Positions 1 to 7,976 of a DNA stretch of 64,000 nt are shown here, in pieces. The DNA comes from Bacteroidota bacterium. Lineage in GTDB: Bacteria; Bacteroidota; Bacteroidia; AKYH767-A; 2013-40CM-41-45. A program made the position numbers and the translations under genes. The notes beneath the pieces were generated by a model that saw only the letters and a program-made list of their open reading frames with translations, searched no databases and was not told the origin of the DNA. Numbering within the stretch: the stretch's first letter is position 1; every line of letters starts with the position of its first letter. Location of the stretch: contig JAPLDA010000022.1 in NCBI GenBank assembly GCA_026391945.1, positions 1 through 64,000 of the forward strand. Direction: 5' to 3'.

Positions 1-357
1 GGCATTGCCGGTTTTTTCCTCAGTGGTATTTTCTTGTTTTCCTTTTCTAAAAACAAACCGTTGGTTCCTGTAGTTTTTGTTTTTCTTGTCGCTGCAACAG
101 TTTGGCTTTACTTTGGAATGTTGATCAATAAAAAACTGAAATCAAAGAATGAAAAGGATGATTTACCTGGAATAAGAGATGAAAGACTATCGTACAGGCA
201 AATTGATTTTATTCTTACGGTTGCTTTATTCGCGGTGATCTTCCTTGGAATTTCTCATTGGAAGTACATGAATTATTTAGCCATTCCATTCCTCTTGTCG
301 TATTTTTATTGGTTCTATTTACAAATGAAACTCCTGAACAACTATTTCAAAAGTTGA
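1..357 (+). CDS. C-terminal part of a membrane protein (5' end outside window)
   Basis: The reading frame is open from the first base to the stop at 355-357, so the gene begins before the window; the TTG at 34 is only an internal codon. The visible 118 residues are strongly hydrophobic. They hold about four membrane segments: a partial one at the left edge, one around residues 20-40, and two after a charged loop (KLKSKNEKDDLPG). No catalytic motif is visible and I do not recognise the family. Downstream, a 330-bp stretch of hairpins separates it from the next gene. Confidence 0.6.
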   Translation, partial: GIAGFFLSGIFLFSFSKNKPLVPVVFVFLVAATVWLYFGMLINKKLKSKNEKDDLPGIRDERLSYRQIDFILTVALFAVIFLGISHWKYMNYLAIPFLLSYFYWFYLQMKLLNNYFKS

Positions 358-384
358 ATCAAATTTTTCCAGGGTTGTTTTCAT

Positions 385-543
385 AAGCCCATGACTTCAG
401 CCCATGACTTCAGTCATGGGCTTTAATGGGGTTTAATGAATTGATAAAAACCATTTCAATGGTTTTAATTTTCCTTTTTGAAAATGGCTGAAGCCATTGG
501 TTTCGATTTTCCATTACACATATGCAACGATTGAAATCGTTGC
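385..543. repeat. Cluster of four small hairpins sharing a TGAA/TTCA loop
   Basis: Four perfect inverted repeats lie within 145 bp. They are AGCCCATGAC-TTCA-GTCATGGGCT (399-422), AAAACCAT-TTCA-ATGGTTTT (447-466), AATGGC-TGAA-GCCATT (483-498) and GCAACGAT-TGAA-ATCGTTGC (524-543). Each has a four-base loop reading TTCA or its complement TGAA, while the stems are unrelated in sequence. The left arm of the first is duplicated just upstream (from 385). A fifth, imperfect member lies at 59544-59565. The rest of the 358-686 gap shows no gene. Confidence 0.75.
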
Positions 544-686
544 CTCGCTGCTGTTGGCCCGGTTGTTCAAAAAACAATTACCGGTGATGATCGTTTTCAT
601 TCTGCACCCAAAGAATCATAGTATATTGTTCGGGTTAAACCATCGGTTGCGAATCTCATCCAACCGCCTATTCATACTTCTCCACC

Positions 687-2339
687 ATGAACAGAAGAGA
701 TGCACTCACACTCGATTTTCCGAAACAGCAGCGACAGGATTTTTCAAACACAGCACGCACCAACACCGGGCTGACTCCTTATTCCGGTCAGTGGACGCTT
801 TCCGAAGTTCAACATTTGCTGAGAAGAGCGATGTTCGGTTCTTCAAAGACCGATGCCGATTATTTTCTTGCACAGGGAATGACAGCAAGCATCAGCGAAT
901 TGCTTACGGCGCCTGGTTCAGTTCCATCACCGCCGCTCTGGACGTATGCTTCCAACTATGCCGATCCGAATGTTGCACAAGGACAAACATGGGTTACCGC
1001 ACCATACGATGGCCAGGCCAATGGTTACAGGAATAAATCTTATAAAGCGTGGTGGGTCGGACAGATGCTGGATCAGAGCCACAGCATCCTCGAAAAGATG
1101 ACCTTGTTCTGGAGCAATCATTTTTCGACAGAAAGTTATGCGGTGAACGATGCGCGTTACAGTTATTCAACCAATGCATTGTGCCGGCAATATGCGCTGG
1201 GGAATTTCAAAACGTTGACGAAGTTGATTACGCTTGATTCCGGAATGTTGAAGTACCTGAACGGGTACCTGAACACCAACACCGCTCCGGATGAAAATTA
1301 CGGCCGCGAGCTCCAGGAATTATTTACCGTGGGGAAGGATGCAAACGGAGTTCCGTTTTATTCACAGTCGGATGTGATTGCTGCAGCACACGTACTCACC
1401 GGCTACCGGATCAACTCGGCAACCATTGCATCTTACTTCGATTCGACCCGTCATGATACGGCGAATAAAACATTTTCATCATTCTACGGGAACACGGTCA
1501 TCACCGGGCAGAGCGGAGCAAACGGCGCCAATGAACTGGATGATTTGCTTACGATGATTTTCTCCACCAATGAAGTTGCTTTGTTCATCTGCAGGAAACT
1601 TTATCGCTTCTTTGTTTATTATGAAATTGATGCTGCCACCGAAACCAATGTGATACAACCACTGGCAACAATTTTCAGGAACAATAATTACGACATCCTT
1701 CCTGTTCTTTCCGCCTTGCTCAGCAGCGAACATTTTTTTGATCCGCTCAACCGCGGATGCATCATCAAAGCGCCGGTGGATATTCTCATTGCCATGTGCA
1801 GGGATTACAACGTGGTGTTTCCGAATTCATCCAACATCATCGCTCAATATACCATGTGGTTTAAGATGGCTCAGTACCTCGCCATCATCAGCCAGAACGT
1901 CGGCGATCCTCCGAATGTAGCCGGCTGGGCGGCTTATTACCAGGAACCCGGGTACCACGAACTGTGGATCAACTCCGATTCGCTTCCGAAAAGAAATCAG
2001 TTCACCGATGCGATGATTTACACCGGCATCACCGGTTCAGGAAATACCATCATCGTGGACGTGGTGGCATACACGGCTGCATTAACAACTCCGGATGATC
2101 CGGATCTTTTGATACAGGAAGTCATCGACAGGCATTACAGTGAAGATGTTTCAAACACTGTTAAAAGTTATCTGAAAAATATTTTACTATCAGGGCAAGC
2201 TTCTAATTCCTATTGGACCAATGCATGGAATGATTACCTCGGCAGCCCGACCAACATGACCTATTACAACATTGTATTGACGCGGCTCCAGGCGATGTAC
2301 AAGTACATCATGGATCTTTCAGAATACCAACTGTCATAA
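687..2339 (+). CDS. DUF1800 family protein
   Basis: A 550-residue protein of the DUF1800 family, widespread in Bacteroidota and Planctomycetes and of unknown biochemical function. Family hallmarks visible are LLRRAMFG near residue 47, a tryptophan-rich FWSNHF segment, GRELQELFTVG at about 206 and PPNVAGW near 408. No convincing signal peptide is seen at the ATG (MNRRDALTLDF); the export route is unclear. The stop codon directly abuts the ATG of the following DUF1501 gene, so the two are almost certainly co-transcribed and co-translated, the usual arrangement for this pair. Confidence 0.85.
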   Translation: MNRRDALTLDFPKQQRQDFSNTARTNTGLTPYSGQWTLSEVQHLLRRAMFGSSKTDADYFLAQGMTASISELLTAPGSVPSPPLWTYASNYADPNVAQGQTWVTAPYDGQANGYRNKSYKAWWVGQMLDQSHSILEKMTLFWSNHFSTESYAVNDARYSYSTNALCRQYALGNFKTLTKLITLDSGMLKYLNGYLNTNTAPDENYGRELQELFTVGKDANGVPFYSQSDVIAAAHVLTGYRINSATIASYFDSTRHDTANKTFSSFYGNTVITGQSGANGANELDDLLTMIFSTNEVALFICRKLYRFFVYYEIDAATETNVIQPLATIFRNNNYDILPVLSALLSSEHFFDPLNRGCIIKAPVDILIAMCRDYNVVFPNSSNIIAQYTMWFKMAQYLAIISQNVGDPPNVAGWAAYYQEPGYHELWINSDSLPKRNQFTDAMIYTGITGSGNTIIVDVVAYTAALTTPDDPDLLIQEVIDRHYSEDVSNTVKSYLKNILLSGQASNSYWTNAWNDYLGSPTNMTYYNIVLTRLQAMYKYIMDLSEYQLS

Positions 2340-3935
2340 ATGAATCACATGAAAAGAAGAAAATTTATTTCAGCGTTGTCGGCGGCCACTGTTCTTCCTG
2401 CACTGCTCGATGGTTTTTCATTCAAAGCATTTGCAGCTTCGCCGTTGTTACGTGCGCTGGCAAGTTCAGCGGTCAACGATCATGTGCTGGTGTTGATCCA
2501 GCTTAACGGAGGCAATGATGGACTGAACACCGTGATTCCTCTTGATCAGTATTCCAATTTATCTTCCGCTCGAAACAACATCCTGATACCATCTGCACAG
2601 GTGCTTTCACTGAACGGAACGGCGCTGACAGGTTTACATCCATCCATGACCGGGATACAGCAATTGTACAACAGTGGCAAGGTGAACATCGTGCAGGGAG
2701 TGAGTTATCCGTCTCCGAACTTTTCGCATTTCCGTGCAACAGATATCTGGCTTACTGCATCCGACAGTGCGCAGGTGTTGCCTTCCGGATGGGCGGGAAG
2801 ATACCTGGATTATGAATATCCGAATTTCCCGACGGGTTATCCGAATGCCACCATGCCTGATCCGCTGGCTTTGGAAATAGGTTCCATGATTTCACTTGCA
2901 TTCCAGGGTCCAATGGCCGGAATGGGAATGACGATCACCGATCCGACTAATTTTTACAACCTCATCAACGGCATCCAGGATCCGGCGCCGAATACCAATT
3001 ACGGAAAAGAACTGACCTATATCCGCCAGGTTTCACAGCAGTCGCAGGCTTATTCAACAGTTATTACAACAGCAGCCAATAACATTACACAACAATCGCC
3101 ATCATACCCTTCGCCGGGCACCAACTCCCTGGCCGACCAGTTAAAAATTGTTGCGCGACTGGTTGCAGGAGGACTGCAGACAAAAATTTACATGGTGAAC
3201 CTCGGAGGTTTTGATACTCATTCAGCGCAGGTCGATGCCAGCGGAACCACGTCAGGAAAACATGCGAACCTTCTTTCACAGTTGTCGGAAGCGATTGCAG
3301 CATTCATGGATGATCTGACCTTTTTGAATGTGGCGAACAGGGTGGTCGGAATGACTTTTTCTGAATTCGGAAGAAGGATTATTTCCAATGCAAGTACCGG
3401 TACCGATCATGGTGCAGGTGCCCCAATGATTTTATTTGGTGACCAGGTTCAGAGCGGACTGGTCGGTACCAACCCGGTGATTCCTTCCGTTGCAACAGTG
3501 AGTGATAACGTAGCCATGCAATATGATTTTCGTTCGGTGTATGCATCGGTGCTCAATGAATGGTTTTGTGTTCCGCAGCCCGACCTGAACCAGATCATGC
3601 TGCAGAACTTCCAGTTGTTGCCGTTGATCCAGAGCAATGCCTGCGTAACCGGTATTCATGAGTTGAATCAAAAGGCGGGAGAAAATTTAGTATGGAATGA
3701 TCCGAATCCGTTTACTTCATCAACATACATTACTTTCAAGTCGAAAGGTGGTCATGTTTTGCTGCAGGTGTTTAACGCAGAAGGAAGACTGATAAAAACA
3801 ATTGTTGACGGTGAGTATGCAGCCGGAACTCACAAAATATGGTATGAGAACGAAGGTCATCCTGCCGGTTTATATTACCTGCGCTTACAGAATGAGGCGT
3901 TGCAACAGGTTAAAAACATGATAGTTGTAAGATGA
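2340..3935 (+). CDS. DUF1501 family protein with Tat-like signal and T9SS sorting domain
   Basis: A 531-residue DUF1501 protein, a family related to sulfatase/alkaline-phosphatase folds. The first ATG touches the stop of the DUF1800 gene; a second ATG at 2349 gives MKRRKFISAL and is equally plausible. Either way the N-terminus carries a twin-arginine-like motif (RRKFI) before a hydrophobic stretch ending near KAFAAS. Conserved elements are QLNGGNDGLN (about residue 55), GGFDTHSAQ, FSEFGRR and DHGAGAPM. Residues from about 455 form a T9SS type A C-terminal domain (DPNPF...GLYYLRLQ...MIVVR). Tat export followed by T9SS secretion would be an unusual combination. The substrate is unknown. Confidence 0.85.
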   Translation: MNHMKRRKFISALSAATVLPALLDGFSFKAFAASPLLRALASSAVNDHVLVLIQLNGGNDGLNTVIPLDQYSNLSSARNNILIPSAQVLSLNGTALTGLHPSMTGIQQLYNSGKVNIVQGVSYPSPNFSHFRATDIWLTASDSAQVLPSGWAGRYLDYEYPNFPTGYPNATMPDPLALEIGSMISLAFQGPMAGMGMTITDPTNFYNLINGIQDPAPNTNYGKELTYIRQVSQQSQAYSTVITTAANNITQQSPSYPSPGTNSLADQLKIVARLVAGGLQTKIYMVNLGGFDTHSAQVDASGTTSGKHANLLSQLSEAIAAFMDDLTFLNVANRVVGMTFSEFGRRIISNASTGTDHGAGAPMILFGDQVQSGLVGTNPVIPSVATVSDNVAMQYDFRSVYASVLNEWFCVPQPDLNQIMLQNFQLLPLIQSNACVTGIHELNQKAGENLVWNDPNPFTSSTYITFKSKGGHVLLQVFNAEGRLIKTIVDGEYAAGTHKIWYENEGHPAGLYYLRLQNEALQQVKNMIVVR

Positions 3936-3968
3936 ATTGTTAAATTTCATGTTACCTCTTTTCATACT

Positions 3969-3999
3969 CTTTAAAATTATTGTAATAATTATACATTTG
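3969..3999 (+). promoter_or_regulatory. Probable Bacteroidota-type promoter of the 4056 gene
   Basis: TACATTTG at 3992-3999 matches the -7 consensus TAnnTTTG. A CTTT at 3969-3972, 19 bases upstream, is a weak -33 element. This leaves a 5' leader of roughly 50 bases before the ATG at 4056. Confidence 0.5.
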
Positions 4000-4055
4000 C
4001 AGTCCGAATTAAATTAACTAATCCATTTATTTAAACACAAACTAATCCATCACAC

Positions 4056-5825
4056 ATGAAAAAAATTACTTTATTGATGGCTGCTTTGTTTGTAACATCG
4101 GCTTTGTTTGCCGGTGAAGCTTCAGACAATGCAATGCATCATGGAAAAACGAAAAACAATTTTCACCCGGCGGCTTCACCATCATTGAGAGGCTCATCTC
4201 ATTCCGCTAATTCAATTGCAACGCTTCCTTTCTATCTCCAGGATTTCAGTGCAGGAACTGTTCCTGCAGGATGGAGCAATGTATCAACCCTTGGTACGAT
4301 GCTCTGGACATGGACCAATACCGGAGCTGCCGGCGTTTATACCGGTGGAGTAGATTCATTAAGCCTGACGTTGAGCTCATCAGCCAATGGCTACATGAAA
4401 TTCGACAGTGATTCTTCAGGCGCAAGCATCGGCGGGGAACATGGCGTTCTTACTTCTTCAGCAATCAGTTGTACCGGTCATTCAGCCGTTCACCTTACGC
4501 TCAATGAATTTTTCCTTCAGTTTGCTGTCAGCACGGGAATCATTTATGTAAGTAACGACAGTGTTACCTGGACCCCGGTTCATCATGCGGAAACTGGTCT
4601 TGGCCAGAATCAATTTACGGCCAACCCGTTGGTGCCGGATATCAACATCAGCAGCATCGCCGCCAACCAGGCAACTGTTTATGTTCGCTTTGAATATGTC
4701 GGTGACTGGGATTACTTCTGGTTTATTGATGACATCGCACTGTTTGAACCGGTTCCTGTGGATGGTTCCATTGATGCTGTTGGCGTAAACTTCAACGGGT
4801 GCAATCTTTCAGCTACTGAAACGATCCGTGCTCATGTGAAAAACAACGGCGGTAGCCCGATCACAGGATTCCCTGTTTCTTATACTGTGAACGGCGGAAC
4901 ACCTGTAACGGAAACCTACACCGGCACTCTGAACGGTGGCGACACAGCCACATTTGTATTTGCCCAAACTGCTGACCTGTCTGCCAATGCCGTTTACACC
5001 ATCCAGGCTTACTCAGCTGTAGCTGGCGACACGATTCATGGAAATGATACTGCTGTTGCGGTCACTGCATCTTATGCTCACATCGATCCTTCCGTATCTG
5101 CTTATACCATGGGTTTCGAAAGCACGGATGATTTTTCAGCATGGACAACTCAGGACGTAGATGGTGACGGGATAACTTTTGATATTTCATCGGCCTATGT
5201 CCATGGCGGAACACAGTGTATCAGAAAACCTGCTAGTAGTTTGCCTGATAACAACTGGTTGTTTTCACAGTGTATCGATATCAATTCTGGCGGTACCTAT
5301 TCTCTTTCATACTGGTATAAAAATTTCGACTTAACTTTTATGTGCAACCTTGAGGTTTACATGGGCATTCATAATGATAGTGCATCAATGACTCAGCTGA
5401 TTGTTCAAAGTCCGCTTCCAACAGATACAACCTATCATCAGACTACTGCGGCTATTTCTGTTTCACCCGGTACTTATTATATTGGTTTCCATTTTTATGC
5501 TTCTGCTTCAACCAGTTCCCTTCGTCTGGATGACATCAACATTGATTTCACCACCGGTGTGAAAGAAAATGCAGCAGTATCTGCCATCAACATTTTCCCG
5601 AATCCTTCCAATGGAAAAATCAACATCACCAACGGAAACAAAATGGAAAAGGAATTCGTCGTGAATGTGTACAATTCAGTTGGTCAGAATGTATTCTCTA
5701 AAAAATACACCGATCTCATCAGCGAACAAATTGATCTGACTGAGCAGCCGAACGGAATTTATTCTGTTCAGTTGAAATCAGAAAAGAATACCATCAACAA
5801 ATCGATTGTGATTTCGAACAAGTAA
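4056..5825 (+). CDS. Secreted T9SS cargo with choice-of-anchor J-type domain
   Basis: A 589-residue secreted protein. A Sec signal peptide (MKKITLLMAALFVTSALFA) is followed by a region resembling the choice-of-anchor J domain (LYLQDFSAG-type opening LPFYLQDFSAG...PAGW, with WFIDDI). Next come a CARDB-like beta segment around residues 235-330 and a second jelly-roll-like segment (MGFESTDDFSAW...LRLDDINI). The last ~80 residues are a T9SS type A sorting domain (IFPNPSNGK...NGIYSVQL...SIVISNK). No catalytic site is visible, so an adhesive or surface-coat role is only inference. A strong terminator follows directly. Confidence 0.85.
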   Translation: MKKITLLMAALFVTSALFAGEASDNAMHHGKTKNNFHPAASPSLRGSSHSANSIATLPFYLQDFSAGTVPAGWSNVSTLGTMLWTWTNTGAAGVYTGGVDSLSLTLSSSANGYMKFDSDSSGASIGGEHGVLTSSAISCTGHSAVHLTLNEFFLQFAVSTGIIYVSNDSVTWTPVHHAETGLGQNQFTANPLVPDINISSIAANQATVYVRFEYVGDWDYFWFIDDIALFEPVPVDGSIDAVGVNFNGCNLSATETIRAHVKNNGGSPITGFPVSYTVNGGTPVTETYTGTLNGGDTATFVFAQTADLSANAVYTIQAYSAVAGDTIHGNDTAVAVTASYAHIDPSVSAYTMGFESTDDFSAWTTQDVDGDGITFDISSAYVHGGTQCIRKPASSLPDNNWLFSQCIDINSGGTYSLSYWYKNFDLTFMCNLEVYMGIHNDSASMTQLIVQSPLPTDTTYHQTTAAISVSPGTYYIGFHFYASASTSSLRLDDINIDFTTGVKENAAVSAINIFPNPSNGKINITNGNKMEKEFVVNVYNSVGQNVFSKKYTDLISEQIDLTEQPNGIYSVQLKSEKNTINKSIVISNK

Positions 5826-5850
5826 TTCAATCTTTTTTGAAAAAGAAAAA

Positions 5851-5880
5851 AACCTCCCGTTCATCACGGGAGGTTTTTTT
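5851..5880. terminator. Bidirectional intrinsic terminator
   Basis: A perfect 10-bp stem AACCTCCCGT / ACGGGAGGTT with loop TCATC. It is flanked by an A-run on the left and a T-run on the right, so it can stop both the T9SS gene (plus) and the convergent mlaF-like operon (minus). Confidence 0.9.
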
Positions 5881-5901
5881 ATTGCTAAAATTTTTCGATT
5901 C

Positions 5902-6654
5902 TTAACTTTGCTTCTTCAATGCCTTCGCCAGTTTGGAAGCGAAGATGAAATCATTGAGTTCTCGGTGTTCGGTTTTCAGAATGTCATCGGCCGTTCCTTC
6001 CCATTCTTTTTTTCCCTGGAACAGGAAAACAATTTTATCACCGATCTCAATCACCGAGTTCATGTCGTGCGTATTCACAATCGTGGTGATGTTGTATTCT
6101 TCCGTGATCTCTTTGATGAGGTTGTCAATCACAATGGAAGTCTTCGGATCAAGTCCTGAATTCGGTTCATCGCAGAAAAGATATTTCGGGTTCGGAGCAA
6201 TCGCACGCGCAATGGCCACTCTTTTTTTCATTCCCCCGCTGATTTCAGAAGGAGTGAGCTGGTTTACGTTTACCAGGTTCACACGCTGCAGGCAGAAATT
6301 CACACGTTCCCTTTTTTCTTCGAGGGTCATGTTGGTGAACATGTTCAGCGGGAACATGATGTTTTTTTCCACGTTCAGCGAATCAAATAAAGCTCCTCCC
6401 TGGAAAAGCATCCCGATGTCCTGGCGAAATGGTTTTCTTTCTTTGAAGCTCAGCGATGAAAAATTATTTCCGTCGTAAACGATTTCACCCGCATCCACTT
6501 CGAGCAGGCCCACCATGCATTTCATGAGTACCGTTTTACCGGAACCGCTGCCGCCGATCACGAGGTTTGTTTTGCCTTTGTCGAACTGCATGGAAATATT
6601 TTCCAACACCGGCCGCCCATTGAAACTCTTGGATATATTTTTTACTTCGATCAT
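5902..6654 (-). CDS. ABC transporter ATP-binding protein, MlaF type
   Basis: A 250-residue ABC ATPase that powers phospholipid transport between outer and inner membranes in Mla-type systems. Visible motifs are Walker A GGSGSGKT (about residue 34), the Q-loop segment MLFQGGALFDSL typical of MlaF/Ttg2A, signature SGGMKKR (about 139) and Walker B YLFCDEP followed by NSGLDP. It overlaps the upstream permease by four bases (ATGA), indicating translational coupling. The usual third partner, an MCE-domain substrate-binding protein (MlaD), does not follow; the operon ends here at a terminator. Confidence 0.88.
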   Translation of the reverse strand: MIEVKNISKSFNGRPVLENISMQFDKGKTNLVIGGSGSGKTVLMKCMVGLLEVDAGEIVYDGNNFSSLSFKERKPFRQDIGMLFQGGALFDSLNVEKNIMFPLNMFTNMTLEEKRERVNFCLQRVNLVNVNQLTPSEISGGMKKRVAIARAIAPNPKYLFCDEPNSGLDPKTSIVIDNLIKEITEEYNITTIVNTHDMNSVIEIGDKIVFLFQGKKEWEGTADDILKTEHRELNDFIFASKLAKALKKQS

Positions 6655-7391
6655 GTGAGCAAAAGCTGGGTGAGGATGTAATCAAAAACGAGGATCAGGA
6701 TGCTGCTGTACACAACGGCTTTCGTACTCGACTGTCCGACTTCCAGCGCTCCGCCTTCCGTATAATATCCATAAAACGACGACACCGTCGTGATGATGTA
6801 AGCAAAGGTGACGGTTTTGATCAGCGCAAAGGTGACGTTGTACGGAACAAATGAATCCTGTATGCCACGGATGTAAATTTCAGAACTGATGACACCGGCG
6901 CCTACACCGGCAATCCATCCGCCTGCAATGCCGAGGAACATGCTGATGATGACAACAAAAGGAAAGATCAGCATGGCAGCGACAATTTTCGGAAGCACGA
7001 GATACGCGGATGAATTGATTCCCATGATTTCCAGCGCGTCGATTTGTTCGGTGACACGCATGGTTCCTATCTCAGAAGCAATGCTGGAGCCGATTTTACC
7101 GGCGAGAACGAGCGACATCATGGTCGGTGAAAATTCGAGGATGATGGAATCCCGCGCTACAATGCCAACAGCCGTCATCGGAACCAGCGGACTCACGAGG
7201 TTATACACAGTTTGGATGGTGATAACCGCTCCCATGAAAACGGAAGTGAGCGCCACAATTCCCATGGATCCATAACCGAAATTGTCGAGTTCGCGAACGA
7301 GCTGTTTCCAGTAAATGGAAAATTTCTCCGGCCTCGCCACCAACTGCTTCATAAAGAGCCAGTACCTGCCGATGTTGAAAATATAATTCAT
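6651..7391 (-). CDS. MlaE-family ABC transporter permease
   Basis: A 246-residue inner-membrane permease of the MlaE family (former DUF140). It has about five hydrophobic segments and conserved stretches typical of the family: ELDNFGYGSMGIVALTS, a GKIGSSIASEIGTMRVTEQIDALE cytoplasmic motif (around residues 115-140) and PKIVAAMLIFPFV. It is the first gene of a two-gene operon with the ATPase downstream. Together they should form the inner-membrane core of a lipid transporter keeping outer-membrane asymmetry. The gene is divergent from the small lipoprotein at 7494. Confidence 0.88.
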   Translation of the reverse strand: MNYIFNIGRYWLFMKQLVARPEKFSIYWKQLVRELDNFGYGSMGIVALTSVFMGAVITIQTVYNLVSPLVPMTAVGIVARDSIILEFSPTMMSLVLAGKIGSSIASEIGTMRVTEQIDALEIMGINSSAYLVLPKIVAAMLIFPFVVIISMFLGIAGGWIAGVGAGVISSEIYIRGIQDSFVPYNVTFALIKTVTFAYIITTVSSFYGYYTEGGALEVGQSSTKAVVYSSILILVFDYILTQLLLT

Positions 7392-7447
7392 ATTGCGCGA
7401 TAAAAATACAAATTAATCGCCGTGTAAGCTCCCTTGAAATATTTCGA

Positions 7448-7476
7448 TTTGAACATAGGATAAACCATTAACTTTG
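7448..7476 (+). promoter_or_regulatory. Promoter of the small lipoprotein gene at 7494
   Basis: TTTG at 7448-7451 and TAACTTTG at 7469-7476, a perfect TAnnTTTG element with a 17-base spacer, slightly shorter than the usual 19. The ATG at 7494 lies 18 bases downstream of the -7 element. Confidence 0.55.
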
Positions 7477-7493
7477 CATCATCACCTCAGGCC

Positions 7494-7637
7494 ATGGCAA
7501 AGAAAAAAAATCTTTGGTTCATTCTTTCCGTTTTCATCGCGTCATTCTTTTTTTCAGGATGTTTCCTGACGAAGAAAAAATGCGATTGCCCGAAATTCAG
7601 TAAATCAAAAGCTTCCACAAAGGAAATTCGTTCCTGA
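7494..7637 (+). CDS. Very short lipoprotein (47 aa)
   Basis: Too short for most gene callers, but supported by a promoter-like element just upstream. It translates to a lysine-start signal peptide with hydrophobic core (LWFILSVFIASFFF) ending in a lipobox, FSGC, with the lipidated Cys at residue 23. The mature part is only 25 residues, with KKKCDCPKF and a charged tail. Such tiny lipoproteins with a Cys-Pro motif are common in Bacteroidota and of unknown function; a similar one lies at 42880. It precedes feoAB by 69 bases but need not be functionally linked. Confidence 0.6.
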   Translation: MAKKKNLWFILSVFIASFFFSGCFLTKKKCDCPKFSKSKASTKEIRS

Positions 7638-7705
7638 AATACGGAATGAGTTTCGTCATCGTCAGGATTTGAAAAATTAAAATACTTTTGAATCCCGGTT
7701 CAGCC

Positions 7706-7948
7706 ATGGTCAAAGAAACTACATGCTTGTTATCAGAATTAAAACGCGGACAGGAAGCCGTGATCGATTCCTTTACCGATCATGAGCTTTCCCTGAAACT
7801 GCTGGAGATGGGCTGCATTCCAGGGGAGCAGATTCATGTTACGCGAATCGCTCCTCTCGGTGATCCGATTGCCATCTGGGTTTCGGGGTATCAACTGAGT
7901 TTACGCAAAGATGAAGCGGCAACGGTAAGGGTGAGGATAGTCGAATGA
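7706..7948 (+). CDS. feoA: FeoA family ferrous iron transport protein
   Basis: An 80-residue FeoA (SH3-like) domain protein, a cytoplasmic accessory to the ferrous iron transporter FeoB. Family features are LSELKRGQEAVIDSF, LLEMGCIPGE (the 'L..GL.PG' turn) and a C-terminal strand set ending TVRVRIVE. ATG 7706 is chosen over a TTG at 7688 because it starts right at the domain. FeoB follows after 28 bases, so the two form an operon. FeoA is thought to stabilise or regulate the FeoB complex. Confidence 0.9.
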   Translation: MVKETTCLLSELKRGQEAVIDSFTDHELSLKLLEMGCIPGEQIHVTRIAPLGDPIAIWVSGYQLSLRKDEAATVRVRIVE

Positions 7949-7976
7949 TGCGAGGATCAGTATTTGAAAAAATAAT

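Noticed and set aside
385-543. CRISPR or terminator cluster
   Set aside because: The hairpins have different stems and no regular spacing, and they lack T-runs, so neither an array nor ordinary terminators fit.
497-1036. Open frame of 179 codons overlapping the DUF1800 start
   Set aside because: It overlaps the well-supported DUF1800 gene in another frame, begins inside the hairpin cluster and has no family resemblance.
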